Source of the DNA: Planctomycetota bacterium
Lineage (GTDB): Bacteria > Planctomycetota > GCA-002687715 > CAIWVZ01
NCBI GenBank assembly: GCA_017853435.1
Contig: JAFMJN010000003.1
Coordinates: 1 to 34,410 of the forward strand
Direction: 5' to 3'
Length of the DNA stretch: 34,410 nucleotides
The translations under genes and the position numbers were made by a program. The notes under the pieces were generated by a model. That model worked only from the letters and a program-made list of their open reading frames with translations, had not been told where the DNA came from and searched no databases. Shown piece by piece: positions 19,367 to 29,117 of this stretch (position 1 is the first letter of the stretch; each line of letters opens with the position of its first letter).

Positions 19367-22341
19367 CGTCTGTTCTCGGCCTCTTCGGCGAGGCGGCGCC
19401 CCTCTTCGAGGGCGGCGTTCAAGAACGGCGCGTCCGTCGCGCTGCGGAACGGTGCGAGGGCGGTCAGGCGAACGACGTCCGCGAAACCGCGCGCCGCGTC
19501 GTCGCGACGCCCGAGTCGGCGCTCGGCGAGAGCCTTGAAGTACCGCGCACGCACCTGCAACCGATCCGGGAGCGTCGGAATCCACTCGGAGATGCGCGCC
19601 ACCACGTCTTCGAGTCGAGCGACGTCCATGGCGGCGTCGGCGTCCACCGCGAGGTAGCCGACGATGCGGCGCAGCCGCGCATCCGCGTTCAGCGGATCGA
19701 GGGCGGCGACGCGTTCCCAAAGCACGGTCGCTTTCGTGAGAAACTGAGGCGGCAACGACGGGTCTTCGTAGAGGGAGGCGATCCAGGACGTGATCACCGG
19801 ATCCCGCGACGCCTCCGCCTCGGCGGATTCGAGCCACGCGATGGCCCGTACGCCGTCCTCGGGACGCGTCCGACGCGCGAGCAGGAGAGCCGCCGCCGCC
19901 ACCTTGCCGAACGGCTGCCATCCCGACGGGCTACGTTCGATCGCCAATTCGAAGCAGGTCAACGCACGCTCTTCGAGACGCATCTGAAGCAGAATGCGAC
20001 CGAGGATGAGGTAGGGCTCGGGAGCGTCGGGAACGACGGCCACGGCCCGACGCGCCTGCGCGAGCGCGTCCATCCGCCGATCTTCTCCGAGGGCGAAATA
20101 GAGATTCGCGCAAAGGACCCGCGCGTTGCCGGAACCGGGATCCATCGCGCACGCGCGACGCCCCTCGATTTCGGCTTCGTGGAACATGCCGCCGACCGAC
20201 AGCGTTTGGATGCGTTCGAGACTCGCCGAACCATGGGTGGTGTCGCGCAGCGTCGCTTCGGAGAGCGCACCGACCGCCTTCGGGATCGCTTCCTCGCGCA
20301 CGCGGGGATCGCCCGAAACGGCGCGGGACCAACCCACTCCCGAGTGGTGAAGGCGCGACGCCTTCACCCGCGCATGGGCAGCGAGACCGACGACCGCCGC
20401 GAACGCCAAGGCGACGAAGAAGAGACCACGGAAGGCCGCGGGACCGATCGACACGCGCCCGACCGCCGTCGCGGCGACGAGCAATCCGGCGATCGGCGCC
20501 GTCGCCGCGCAAGCGGCCTCGACCGGTCGTCCGTCGACCCAAAGAGCCGCAAGTCCCCAAGGCGCGACCACGCCGAAGAGCGCGGCGACCCCGGCGCGAC
20601 CGAAACGTCGGGAGCGCCATGCGTCGAGCGCCCCGACCACCGCCCACGGCGCGATCGCCGCGGGCACGAGGGCCAACGGGGCTTTCGCGAGGAGTGCGAA
20701 GACGGCACCTGCGATGCCCGCGAAGATCGCCGCCGTTCCCGCATCGGCTCCTTCTTGGAAAACATCCGACAACGCGAGTCCGACCAACAATGCGAGCAGC
20801 ACGACTCCACCGCCCGCCTTGAACGGAAACGAGAAGAACGACACCACGACGAGTCCCACGACCGCGAGGGCGACGGCGGCCGCGGTCCACGCTCCGTCGT
20901 CGGCCCCTTTCCGGATGGTGCCGTAGAGACGCGCCGCGGCGACGGCGGCGACGACCGTGAGAAGCATCGCGCCGAGAAACCCGCGTTCGACGAGCCACTC
21001 GAGCGCTTCTTGATGCGCGTGATCGGGACGTCGGGCGAGCGTGTACGTGCCCGGTGCATGACGGGCCACGGCCGACTGGAATTCCGGGTAGCGGAGCGCC
21101 CACGTCGCCGGGCCGGTACCCGTCATCGCCCCGAGCATGCGCTCGACGTCGGTCCCAGGACGGCGAAGGATCGCGCGCGAGTTCTCCCAAAGAACCAGAC
21201 GTTCCGAAACGGTGTCGCGACGGGGATCGTCCCCCGAAAAGGCGAGCCTGACTCGTGTCAACAACGGTTCGCGAGGGCCGCCGCCGCGCGCGGTTCCCGG
21301 CAACGACGCGTCGACCCAAAGCACCGCACCGAGAAGAACACCCCCCGCTCCGCATGCGGCGAGCGCGATGCGAAGACGACGGCCGGGTGTTTCGCGAAGG
21401 ACGACGATCGCGACGGCACACGCCGCGACGACGAAGAGAGCGACCCAAGGTCCCCGTGTCCCGGTGGCGACGAGGTAAACGGCCATCACCGCGCCCGCGG
21501 AGAATCTCAGCGCGGCACCGAGGAAACGGCGCGGCCATCGCAAAGGGCCGCGCGCCGCCGCGACGTGCGCGCACGCACCGACCACCGTGGCGGTGAAGCA
21601 GGCGGTCACGCATTCGGCCGCGACGTTCGGATGTCCGAACACCGAGGCGGGCCCGTCGTTGCGCGGCAGAAGTGCGAACGGTCGAAGCGGGCCCGTCGCT
21701 TCGAGCAACGGTCCCACGATGAAGGAGAAAGGCCCCGATAGACGCGCGGCGGCCTCCGGCGACGCCAACGACGCCAACGCGCCGTGCAGCGCGGCCGCGA
21801 CCGGCGCGAAGACGCCGAAGCGTTCGAAATCCGGAGTCGAAGGAAATCCCCACGTGTCGAACGCGCCGCGAGAACCGGATGCGGGTTCCACTTGAGCGAG
21901 TCCCACCAACGCCGCCACGACGCCCACGACGCCGAAGACGTCGAGCCATCGTCGAGCCGCCGCCGGATGCCGTCCGGCTCCCCACGCGAGAAAGACCGCG
22001 GGCAGGGCGACGCCCGCCTCGAGCATCAACGCTTCGACCGACCTCCCGGGCCAGCCCGCAAGCCACGCCGCAACGGCGCCCGAAACGGGGATGAAGGCGC
22101 CGACGAGGAGGATCGCGGGAACTTTTTCGCCGGATCGGGCCCCCCTGAGGCATTCGAAAGCCGCGAGCAGCGTCAGCCCGACCCCGAGAATCGCCCATTT
22201 GGGGGGGCCGAAGGGCTCATGGGCATCCCGGTCGTAGGCGAGGACGCCGACGAGGACCACGGCGGCGGAAAGCCATCCGAAAAGCCGCGACGCCCCCGGT
22301 CCACGGGACGCATCGCCCGAAAATGTGATCCGCGACAGCAA
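19363..22341 (-). CDS. O-antigen ligase/Wzy-like multi-TM protein with C-terminal TPR domain
   Basis: Many TM segments. Wzy_C-like motif GTGPATWALRYPEFQ...DHAHQEALEWLVERGFLGA. C-terminal TPRs (ARRAVAVVPDAPEPYLILGRILLQMRLEERALTCFELAIERSPSG). Start uncertain, TTG at 22341 assumed. Confidence 0.75.
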   Translation of the reverse strand: MLSRITFSGDASRGPGASRLFGWLSAAVVLVGVLAYDRDAHEPFGPPKWAILGVGLTLLAAFECLRGARSGEKVPAILLVGAFIPVSGAVAAWLAGWPGRSVEALMLEAGVALPAVFLAWGAGRHPAAARRWLDVFGVVGVVAALVGLAQVEPASGSRGAFDTWGFPSTPDFERFGVFAPVAAALHGALASLASPEAAARLSGPFSFIVGPLLEATGPLRPFALLPRNDGPASVFGHPNVAAECVTACFTATVVGACAHVAAARGPLRWPRRFLGAALRFSAGAVMAVYLVATGTRGPWVALFVVAACAVAIVVLRETPGRRLRIALAACGAGGVLLGAVLWVDASLPGTARGGGPREPLLTRVRLAFSGDDPRRDTVSERLVLWENSRAILRRPGTDVERMLGAMTGTGPATWALRYPEFQSAVARHAPGTYTLARRPDHAHQEALEWLVERGFLGAMLLTVVAAVAAARLYGTIRKGADDGAWTAAAVALAVVGLVVVSFFSFPFKAGGGVVLLALLVGLALSDVFQEGADAGTAAIFAGIAGAVFALLAKAPLALVPAAIAPWAVVGALDAWRSRRFGRAGVAALFGVVAPWGLAALWVDGRPVEAACAATAPIAGLLVAATAVGRVSIGPAAFRGLFFVALAFAAVVGLAAHARVKASRLHHSGVGWSRAVSGDPRVREEAIPKAVGALSEATLRDTTHGSASLERIQTLSVGGMFHEAEIEGRRACAMDPGSGNARVLCANLYFALGEDRRMDALAQARRAVAVVPDAPEPYLILGRILLQMRLEERALTCFELAIERSPSGWQPFGKVAAAALLLARRTRPEDGVRAIAWLESAEAEASRDPVITSWIASLYEDPSLPPQFLTKATVLWERVAALDPLNADARLRRIVGYLAVDADAAMDVARLEDVVARISEWIPTLPDRLQVRARYFKALAERRLGRRDDAARGFADVVRLTALAPFRSATDAPFLNAALEEGRRLAEEAENRR

Positions 22342-22592
22342 GTTTTCCCGTCCCCGTGCCGATCCTACCAGTAGGGCGGCCGCCACCGAGATTCCTTCAC
22401 ACCCTTTTTTTGCTCCTGACCCTCGTCGGGAACGGGACTTATGGTAAAAAGACTTCGGTTGAGACGGCTTTGTCCAAGGGAAAAGGGACGGGCCGTTTCG
22501 CACAGAAACCATGGATCCGACGTCCGCGGGCAACACTCGCGGGTGACGGCGTTTAGGTTGGGAGAACACGTTCGATGCACGGGCAATCACCC

Positions 22593-24542
22593 ATGAACTC
22601 GATCCAGTCAACTGCGTGGCGCGTCATGTTCGCTCTGACGTTGCTCCTCTCGTCGTGCATGTTCGACAACGACAACAACGGGGGGGTGCTTCCGTTCGAA
22701 GCCACGATCAACGCGGTAGACGCGTCGACGGGTTCGGCTCAAGGCATCCTGATCTTCGACTACACGGTCACGGGTGTCCCCGGAACCGTCGTCGACGTGC
22801 TCCCCGAATACACGACGCCCTCTCCGGTCACCGACACGGGCCCCGCGTTGCCGGCCACGGCCGCTCCGTCGGGCTTCGGCCCCGGATTCGCGTCGACGCC
22901 TTTGAACAACATCGTCCTTCCGGCCAGCGGAGCCGCCGTCGGCCGTTTCTGCTGGTACTGGTCGGGCGACCTCGGATTCGTCGGCATCGCCGGCGTCGTC
23001 TTCACGTTGACTCCGGTCAATGCGGGCACGTCGCAGAGCGGTGGTCCCGGCATCACCGGCACGCTCACCTACTCGGGCTCGGCCACGGGTAACGGCGGTT
23101 CCGTCTCCTCCTCGGGCACCGGCACCGGCGGTCGCGCGTCGCACGTCGCCGCGTTCGTCGGCGGCAACGGCCCGCAGGGCAAGGTCGTCGTCGCGGGCGG
23201 CAACACGCCGTTCGGCGTGACCGACACCATCACCCGCTACAACGTCGACGCCGATACGTTCACGCACACCACGGCTTTCACGTCGCAGATGGCGAACCCG
23301 CGCACGGGACACGCCGCCGCGTTCTTCATCGACCCGACCACGCAAGCCACCCGCGTCCTCGTCTGCGGCGGCGCCGCATCCGGGACCGCGACGGCGACGG
23401 CCGACGTCTACGCCTTCACCCCGACGGAACAGGTCACGTCGACCCCGTTCGTCGGTGCGATGACGACGGCGCGTACCCAACACACGGCGACGTGGATCGG
23501 TGGCAACAAGGTCATCATCGTCGGCGGTCTCAACGCTTCGGGCGTCGCGACGGGTTCGATCGAAATCTTCGACCCGACCACGGGCAACTTCACGGCGTCG
23601 ACGGCGACCCTCGCGGCCGCCCGCTTCGAGCACACCGCGACGCTGCTCCCGAACGGCACGATCCTCATCGCCGGCGGCGCGAACTCGGGTCCCACCGAAA
23701 TCTACGACCCGCGCACCGACACCATGGTGTCCACGACCCTCCCCGCATTCGATCGCCGCGGCCACTCGGCCACGCGCCTCACCAACGGCTGGGTGCTCCT
23801 CGCGGGTGGTCTCGTGCTCGGGACCCCCGCCGACGGCGGCTCGTTCACGCCGACGTCGAACGCGGCGATCTTCATGCCGGAACTCGGCACGACGGGCGCG
23901 TTCACGAGCACCGTGCTCTCGATGAACACGAATCGCTCGGCTCACACCGCCACCCTGCTCGGCAACGGCAAGGTGCTCATCGCGGGCGGTGACACGTCGT
24001 CGGGAGAGACCGCTTCGGCGGAAATCTTCCTGCCGGAATCGCTGCTCTTCACCCCGGTCGGATCGCTCGCCACGGCGCGCGCGAAGCACTCGGCGACGAG
24101 TCTCGCGAACGGCACCGTCGTCATCATCGACGGCCAAAACGGCAACGCGACGAACTTCCTGTCGAGCGTCGAGCTGTTCCCGGTGCAGAACCAGATGCCG
24201 GTCGTCACCGGCGTCACTCCGACGGCGACGGCCGGCGGCGTCATGCTCGCCGTGACCATCACCGACGCGGATCAAGACGGCGGCTACGTGGTCATCCGTC
24301 ATGCGGCTGTCGGTTCGTCGAACTACACCCAGACGGTCATCGATCAGCAGACGCCGTCGTCGTCGGTCAATCCGACGAACGCGTCGTACGCGACGATGCG
24401 TGTCCTTCCGGGGACGACCATGTTCCGCGTGCCGTACGCGGCCAACGGCCTCTCGGCCGGCCAACAAGTCACCTTCAAGGTGGACGTCGTCGGCGCGGTG
24501 ATCTCGCCGTCGGCGGGCAGCGTGACCACGACGCTTCCCTGA
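22593..24542 (+). CDS. Kelch-repeat/galactose-oxidase-like beta-propeller lipoprotein
   Basis: Lipobox-like MFALTLLLSSC. Repeated Kelch units (ARFEHTATLLPNGTILIAGG, RRGHSATRLTNGWVLLAGG, RSAHTATLLGNGKVLIAGG). Start could be 22593 or 22626. Confidence 0.85.
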   Translation: MNSIQSTAWRVMFALTLLLSSCMFDNDNNGGVLPFEATINAVDASTGSAQGILIFDYTVTGVPGTVVDVLPEYTTPSPVTDTGPALPATAAPSGFGPGFASTPLNNIVLPASGAAVGRFCWYWSGDLGFVGIAGVVFTLTPVNAGTSQSGGPGITGTLTYSGSATGNGGSVSSSGTGTGGRASHVAAFVGGNGPQGKVVVAGGNTPFGVTDTITRYNVDADTFTHTTAFTSQMANPRTGHAAAFFIDPTTQATRVLVCGGAASGTATATADVYAFTPTEQVTSTPFVGAMTTARTQHTATWIGGNKVIIVGGLNASGVATGSIEIFDPTTGNFTASTATLAAARFEHTATLLPNGTILIAGGANSGPTEIYDPRTDTMVSTTLPAFDRRGHSATRLTNGWVLLAGGLVLGTPADGGSFTPTSNAAIFMPELGTTGAFTSTVLSMNTNRSAHTATLLGNGKVLIAGGDTSSGETASAEIFLPESLLFTPVGSLATARAKHSATSLANGTVVIIDGQNGNATNFLSSVELFPVQNQMPVVTGVTPTATAGGVMLAVTITDADQDGGYVVIRHAAVGSSNYTQTVIDQQTPSSSVNPTNASYATMRVLPGTTMFRVPYAANGLSAGQQVTFKVDVVGAVISPSAGSVTTTLP

Positions 24543-24560
24543 TCGGAACACGTCGCGGCG

Positions 24561-24591
24561 AAAAGCCCGGGGTCAACGCCCCGGGCTTTTT
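24561..24591 (+). terminator. Rho-independent terminator
   Basis: aaaagcccgggg-tcaacg-ccccgggcttttt, 12-bp stem followed by a T-run. Confidence 0.9.
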
Positions 24592-24671
24592 CATTGGAAC
24601 CGACGTTCGGCGTGCCGCACCCTTGCAAGCCGTCGGAACGATCCGCAACATCGACCCCATCGGAGTCGTTC

Positions 24672-25994
24672 ATGGCCAGCGAAATCATGGAAAAACTCGT
24701 CGCCCTCTGCAAACGCCGAGGGTTCATCTTCCAGTCGAGCGAGATCTACGGCGGACTCAAGTCCTGCTGGGACTTCGGTCCGCTCGGCGTCGAACTCAAG
24801 CGCAACGTGAAGGAAGCTTGGTGGAAGAGCATGGTTCGCTCGCGTCGCGACGTGGTCGGCATCGACTGCTCGATCCTCATGCACCCGCAGGTGTGGATCA
24901 CGTCGGGACACGTCGCGGGTTTCAACGATCCGATGGTCGATTGCAAACTCTGCAAGGCGCGTTTTCGCGCGGACAAACTTCCCGAATCGGAATGCCCGAA
25001 GGAAAAGGGCAAACGTCCCGGTGAATGCAAGGGCGAACTGACGGAGCCTCGCCAGTTCAACCTCATGTTCAAGACCTTCATGGGGCCGGTCGAAGATTCG
25101 GGTGCCGCGGTCTACCTCCGCCCCGAAACCGCACAGGGCATCTTCGTCAACTTCAAGAACGTCTGCGACACCACCCGCGTGAAACCGCCGTTCGGTATCG
25201 CCCAACAAGGCAAGTCGTTCCGCAACGAAATCGTCACGGAGAACTTCATCTTCCGCTCACGCGAATTCGAGCAGATGGAGATGGAATACTTCGTCCCGCC
25301 CGCGGAAGCGGACACGTGGTACGCCTACTGGCGCCAGTTCCGCTACGACTGGTTCATCGGTCTCGGCATTTCGACCGAGCATCTTCGCCTTCGCGATCAC
25401 GCCGACGACGAACTCGCCCACTACTCGAAGGCGTGCGCCGATCTCGAGTACCTCTACCCGTTCGGCTGGAAGGAACTCGAAGGCGTCGCGAACCGCACCG
25501 ACTTCGACTTGAAGCGCCACTCGGAAGCTTCGGGGCGGGATCTGACGTGGTTCGACGAAGAGTCGAAGTCGCGCTACATCCCTTGGGTGATCGAACCCGC
25601 GGTCGGCGTCGATCGTGCCTGCCTCGCGTTCCTGTGCGAGGCGTACCACGAAGACGTGGTCGAAGGTGAAACGCGCGTCGTGCTGAAGCTCCATCCGAAG
25701 CTCGCTCCCTACAAGCTCGGGATCTTCCCGCTCGTCAAGAAGGACGGTCTTCGCGAACTCGCCCTCGAGATCGAAGACTCCCTCAAGGCGGACTTCACCG
25801 TCTACTACGACGAAGGCGGAGCCATCGGTCGCCGTTACCGTCGTCAGGACGAGATCGGCACGCCGTTCTGCGCGACGATCGACCATCAGACGAAGGAAGA
25901 CGGTACGGTCACGATCCGTGACCGGGACACGCTCGCGCAGCACCGCGTCCACCGCACCGCGCTCGCCGAGTTCCTTCGCGAAAAGACTCGCTGA
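24672..25994 (+). CDS. glyS: Glycyl-tRNA synthetase (homodimeric class II type)
   Basis: LCKRRGFIFQSSEIYGG...CWDFGPLGVELKRNVKEAWW, LRPETAQGIFVNFKNV, IAQQGKSFRNEI, FEQMEMEYFV, PWVIEPAVGVDRACLAFL. Confidence 0.97.
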   Translation: MASEIMEKLVALCKRRGFIFQSSEIYGGLKSCWDFGPLGVELKRNVKEAWWKSMVRSRRDVVGIDCSILMHPQVWITSGHVAGFNDPMVDCKLCKARFRADKLPESECPKEKGKRPGECKGELTEPRQFNLMFKTFMGPVEDSGAAVYLRPETAQGIFVNFKNVCDTTRVKPPFGIAQQGKSFRNEIVTENFIFRSREFEQMEMEYFVPPAEADTWYAYWRQFRYDWFIGLGISTEHLRLRDHADDELAHYSKACADLEYLYPFGWKELEGVANRTDFDLKRHSEASGRDLTWFDEESKSRYIPWVIEPAVGVDRACLAFLCEAYHEDVVEGETRVVLKLHPKLAPYKLGIFPLVKKDGLRELALEIEDSLKADFTVYYDEGGAIGRRYRRQDEIGTPFCATIDHQTKEDGTVTIRDRDTLAQHRVHRTALAEFLREKTR

Positions 25995-26735
25995 TCAGCG
26001 ACGGTCGCGCGCCGCCGCGACGTGGGCCTCGAAGACCTTGAGATTCACGTCGCGGTGCGACGCCAAAAGTTCGGGGTGCCATTGCACTCCGAGAACGAAC
26101 CGATTCGTGTCCACGGCTTCGATCGCTTCCACGACTCCGTCGGTCGCACGCGCGGTGATCTTGAGTCCCGCTCCGAGTCGGTTGACGGCCTGATGGTGGT
26201 ACGTGTTGACGCGCACGCGCGTCGCACCGGCGATCGCGGCGAGCCGCGAATCCGCTTCGATGTCGATGAAGTGGGAAGGTCCTTCTTCGACGTGTTGTTG
26301 GAAGTGCCGGACGATCGGCTTGCCGAACGTCGTGGCCAAATCCTGATGAAGGCTTCCGCCCGCGGCCACGTTGAGCACTTGGCAGCCACGACAGACTCCG
26401 AAGAGCGGTAGGCCGTCCTCCATCGCCTTCTTCGCCAGAAGAAGTTCCGTCGCGTCGCGTACTTGATCGATGGCTTCGAGTTTCGGCGACGGTTCTTCAC
26501 CGTAGTGGACGGGGTCCACGTCGTGCCCTCCCGGAAGCAGCAAACCGTCGAGCATCCCGTACGTCTGCAAGAGCACCTCGGGTTTCGACGAAGGCGGGAT
26601 CATGAGCGGCGTCCCTCCCGCTTCTTCGACCGCTTCGAGATAGGCGATCGGCACGCCGTAGCGGTGGTACGGACGATCCTGATGGAAGAAGGCGATTTTG
26701 CGCGCGGTGATGCCGATCAGCGGACGACGATTCAT
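25995..26735 (-). CDS. Class I glutamine amidotransferase, gamma-glutamyl-GABA hydrolase-like (peptidase C26)
   Basis: GLLLPGGHDVDPVHYGE, PLFGVCRGCQVLNVAAGGSLHQDL, NTYHHQAV, GVQWHPE. Confidence 0.9.
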   Translation of the reverse strand: MNRRPLIGITARKIAFFHQDRPYHRYGVPIAYLEAVEEAGGTPLMIPPSSKPEVLLQTYGMLDGLLLPGGHDVDPVHYGEEPSPKLEAIDQVRDATELLLAKKAMEDGLPLFGVCRGCQVLNVAAGGSLHQDLATTFGKPIVRHFQQHVEEGPSHFIDIEADSRLAAIAGATRVRVNTYHHQAVNRLGAGLKITARATDGVVEAIEAVDTNRFVLGVQWHPELLASHRDVNLKVFEAHVAAARDRR

Positions 26736-26767
26736 GGACGGCTCCGGCCCCGACGGGGCGGAGGACG

Positions 26768-28285
26768 TTAGCGCGGAGCGGGCGACTTCAGAAACACCGC
26801 GATGTGACGCGGGACGTCGGGATGCGGAGCCCGCGCGACGTCCGCGGATCCGGGAACCGGGTGCCGTCCGGGAATCGCCGTGAGGAGATCGTGGTCGAGC
26901 GGCTCGACCAAACGGAACGTGACCCGCCCACCCGCCGCGAACGCCAGCGGAGCCCGAAGGCGGGCGACGTGGTTCATCGGGACCTCGAGATCGTGCGAGC
27001 CGTGAATCACGAGCATCGGCTGACGCAGCGCGGCAAGTTGTTCGGCCGGATCGAATCCCGCGAGATCGCGAAGAAGGATCCATTCGGGCGGGCACGGAGC
27101 ATCCTTCGGCAGGGCGCGCAAGCGCGCGACCGCGGCGCGCAAATCTTCGACGGCACGTGCGACCCCTTCTTCGCGCTCCCCCGCCGCGTAGAGCCGCGTT
27201 CGCAGTCGTGTCTCGAGGGCCTCGGCGAGAGGCGTCGCGGGCATCCCGACGAGGACGACGCTCGCCACCACGTCGGGCTTGCGGCGCGCGGCTTCGACCG
27301 CGACGACGCCGCCGAATGCGTGGCCGAGCATCGTGACCCGCGTCGTGTCGATCGCGCCCGCCCGCCCGGCCGCCTCCGCCAAAGCGAGAGCGTCGTCGGC
27401 GAGTCCGTCGAGCCCGCGGGGTGCGCCCGTCGATTCGCCCGCCCCGCGCCCGTCGGCACGAATCGTCGCGATACCGAGGGCGGCCAATTGGTCGGCCAAC
27501 GTGGCGAGGACGGGCACGGCGCAATCCGGGCCTTGGCCGTCCCGATCGCGCAGTCCGTAGTCCGGCAACAGAACACAGAGAGGCGACGCCCCCGTCGCGA
27601 TCGGCGGCCGCGAGAGCACCGCGGCGAGTCGAGCGCCGTCCCGCGTGGGAACGTCGAGACGGGATTCGAGCCCCGGCGCGCGACCGGGCCGGGACTCCGC
27701 TCCGCGCCGGACGGTCATGCGCCCCGCCGCACCGGGTAGAACGAGTTTCAGAAGTCCTCCGCCGTCGAACCAGACGGTGAATCCCCCGCCCGAGGCGTCG
27801 GCGAAGCGCGCACCACCGAGACGATCCTCGACGACGACCGTGCGGATTTCTCCCGCGTCGATGTCGAGCGCGCGGAAGGAACGTCGGCTCCGATCGGAAA
27901 GAAGCAGCGCGGCGATCTCCGGTGCGGCGGGATCGAACACGGTGTCGAACGACTGCCCCCACACCATGCGCCGCGCGACGCCGAGCGGCCCGGTCTCACG
28001 GAGCAGCCATCCCGCGGAGTTCGGCGTCACGGAGGTGCGCATCGTCGTATTCGACGCGGGATCGCGGATCTCGCGATCGTAGGCGACGACGGCCCCGCGG
28101 GCGTCCGTTTCCAAAGTCGCGCTCAAAGTCGCCGTCGCGACGGTCCCCCGCAGTCGAACGGCTCGCGGTTCGACGACCGCGGTGACGATTCCGGCGTCCT
28201 TTCCCCCTTCGCGACGCACGAGCTCCTGCGCGACGCACGCGCCGCCCACGAGAAGAAGGAGGAATATCCCGACGACTTGCCGCAT
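26768..28285 (-). CDS. Secreted alpha/beta-hydrolase fold protein (nucleophile Ser replaced by Ala)
   Basis: Signal peptide MRQVVGIFLLLLVGGACVAQ. RADGRGAGESTG, MLGHAFGGVVAVEAA at the nucleophile elbow, LVIHGSHDLEVP, LDHDLL. Confidence 0.8.
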   Translation of the reverse strand: MRQVVGIFLLLLVGGACVAQELVRREGGKDAGIVTAVVEPRAVRLRGTVATATLSATLETDARGAVVAYDREIRDPASNTTMRTSVTPNSAGWLLRETGPLGVARRMVWGQSFDTVFDPAAPEIAALLLSDRSRRSFRALDIDAGEIRTVVVEDRLGGARFADASGGGFTVWFDGGGLLKLVLPGAAGRMTVRRGAESRPGRAPGLESRLDVPTRDGARLAAVLSRPPIATGASPLCVLLPDYGLRDRDGQGPDCAVPVLATLADQLAALGIATIRADGRGAGESTGAPRGLDGLADDALALAEAAGRAGAIDTTRVTMLGHAFGGVVAVEAARRKPDVVASVVLVGMPATPLAEALETRLRTRLYAAGEREEGVARAVEDLRAAVARLRALPKDAPCPPEWILLRDLAGFDPAEQLAALRQPMLVIHGSHDLEVPMNHVARLRAPLAFAAGGRVTFRLVEPLDHDLLTAIPGRHPVPGSADVARAPHPDVPRHIAVFLKSPAPR

Positions 28286-28305
28286 GATGGATCGGCGTCC
28301 ATCAT
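28284..28305. repeat. Inverted repeat in the divergent intergenic region
   Basis: ATGATGGA-TCGGCG-TCCATCAT, perfect 8-bp arms with a 6-nt spacer, overlapping the minus-strand start codon. Confidence 0.75.
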
Positions 28306-28312
28306 ACGCTCG

Positions 28313-29080
28313 ATGCGCGGCCTCCTCGTTCTGTTCCTCCTTCTCGCCGCGGCCTGCGAATCCGTGCCGATGAAACCGCGCGACCCGACCTCGGTCGCCA
28401 CCGCGTTGGCGACGTGGGGCGAGGTCCGGGAAATCGAACGCGAGGGGTCTCCGCGCGTCGTCATCATCGCGGACCGCCACCCCATCGGTGCAGGCATCAC
28501 CTTCCTTCCGGAAGGCCATCGGCGCCAACAGAAGGAACAATCGCGTGCCGTCGCGTGGCTCGTCGACAACGGGTACCGATTGATGGGCTGCGAGTTCGCA
28601 AAGGGTCCTTTGCCGACGGACGGACCGGCGGAGGCCCATCGCGCCTCGATCCGGGAGGTCCTCGACGAGGGGGACGACCTCGACCGTTGGAGCCACTTCC
28701 AACCCGTCCGCTACGAGTGGATCCATCGGGGCTCCTTGCGGGTGGTCGGCGTGGAAGATCCCGACCTCTACGCGGCGGACGTTCGCGATCTCGAATCGAT
28801 CCTCGACATTCGTGAATTCCGACGTCGGCGGTCGGGGTCCGAAGGCCCCGACGACGCCACCCTCGACGCCCGGGAGAAGGCCCTCCTCGGCCGCATCCGC
28901 AGTCACGTCGACGCGCGCGGGCGCCTGGCGGCCTCGAACCTGCTCGACGAGGCGGCCCGCACCGGGGCCGAGGCGGTCATCCTCTTCCTCGGGGCGGCCC
29001 ACTGCGGGGCTGCGGCGGGCGAATGCGCGGCCCGCGGGGCGGCCGTGACGGTGTGGTCTCCCGCCAGTCTGCGCCGCTAG
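28313..29080 (+). CDS. Lipoprotein, weakly TraB/ChaN (Tiki-superfamily)-like
   Basis: MRGLLVLFLLLAAAC lipobox. RVVIIADRH, YRLMGCEF and VILFLGAAHCGA resemble the spaced GxxH, E and GxxH motifs of Tiki-superfamily proteins. Confidence 0.55.
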   Translation: MRGLLVLFLLLAAACESVPMKPRDPTSVATALATWGEVREIEREGSPRVVIIADRHPIGAGITFLPEGHRRQQKEQSRAVAWLVDNGYRLMGCEFAKGPLPTDGPAEAHRASIREVLDEGDDLDRWSHFQPVRYEWIHRGSLRVVGVEDPDLYAADVRDLESILDIREFRRRRSGSEGPDDATLDAREKALLGRIRSHVDARGRLAASNLLDEAARTGAEAVILFLGAAHCGAAAGECAARGAAVTVWSPASLRR

Positions 29081-29117
29081 GCTCGCCTCTGCGGGGCGTT
29101 CCTGCTAGGGTCGCCCT

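Noticed and set aside
22417-22446. CTGACC-18 nt-TATGGT as a promoter for the Kelch lipoprotein
   Set aside because: Weak matches and an implied leader of about 150 nt. Too speculative to list as a feature.
22608-24551. 647-aa minus-strand ORF exactly opposite the Kelch lipoprotein
   Set aside because: Low-complexity Arg/Asp/Gly/Glu translation, fully antisense to a repeat-bearing coding gene. Treated as a composition artefact.
26768-29080. Divergent hydrolase/lipoprotein pair as a toxin-antitoxin or defence module
   Set aside because: Both have export signals and neither resembles TA or defence families; only the shared short promoter region is notable.
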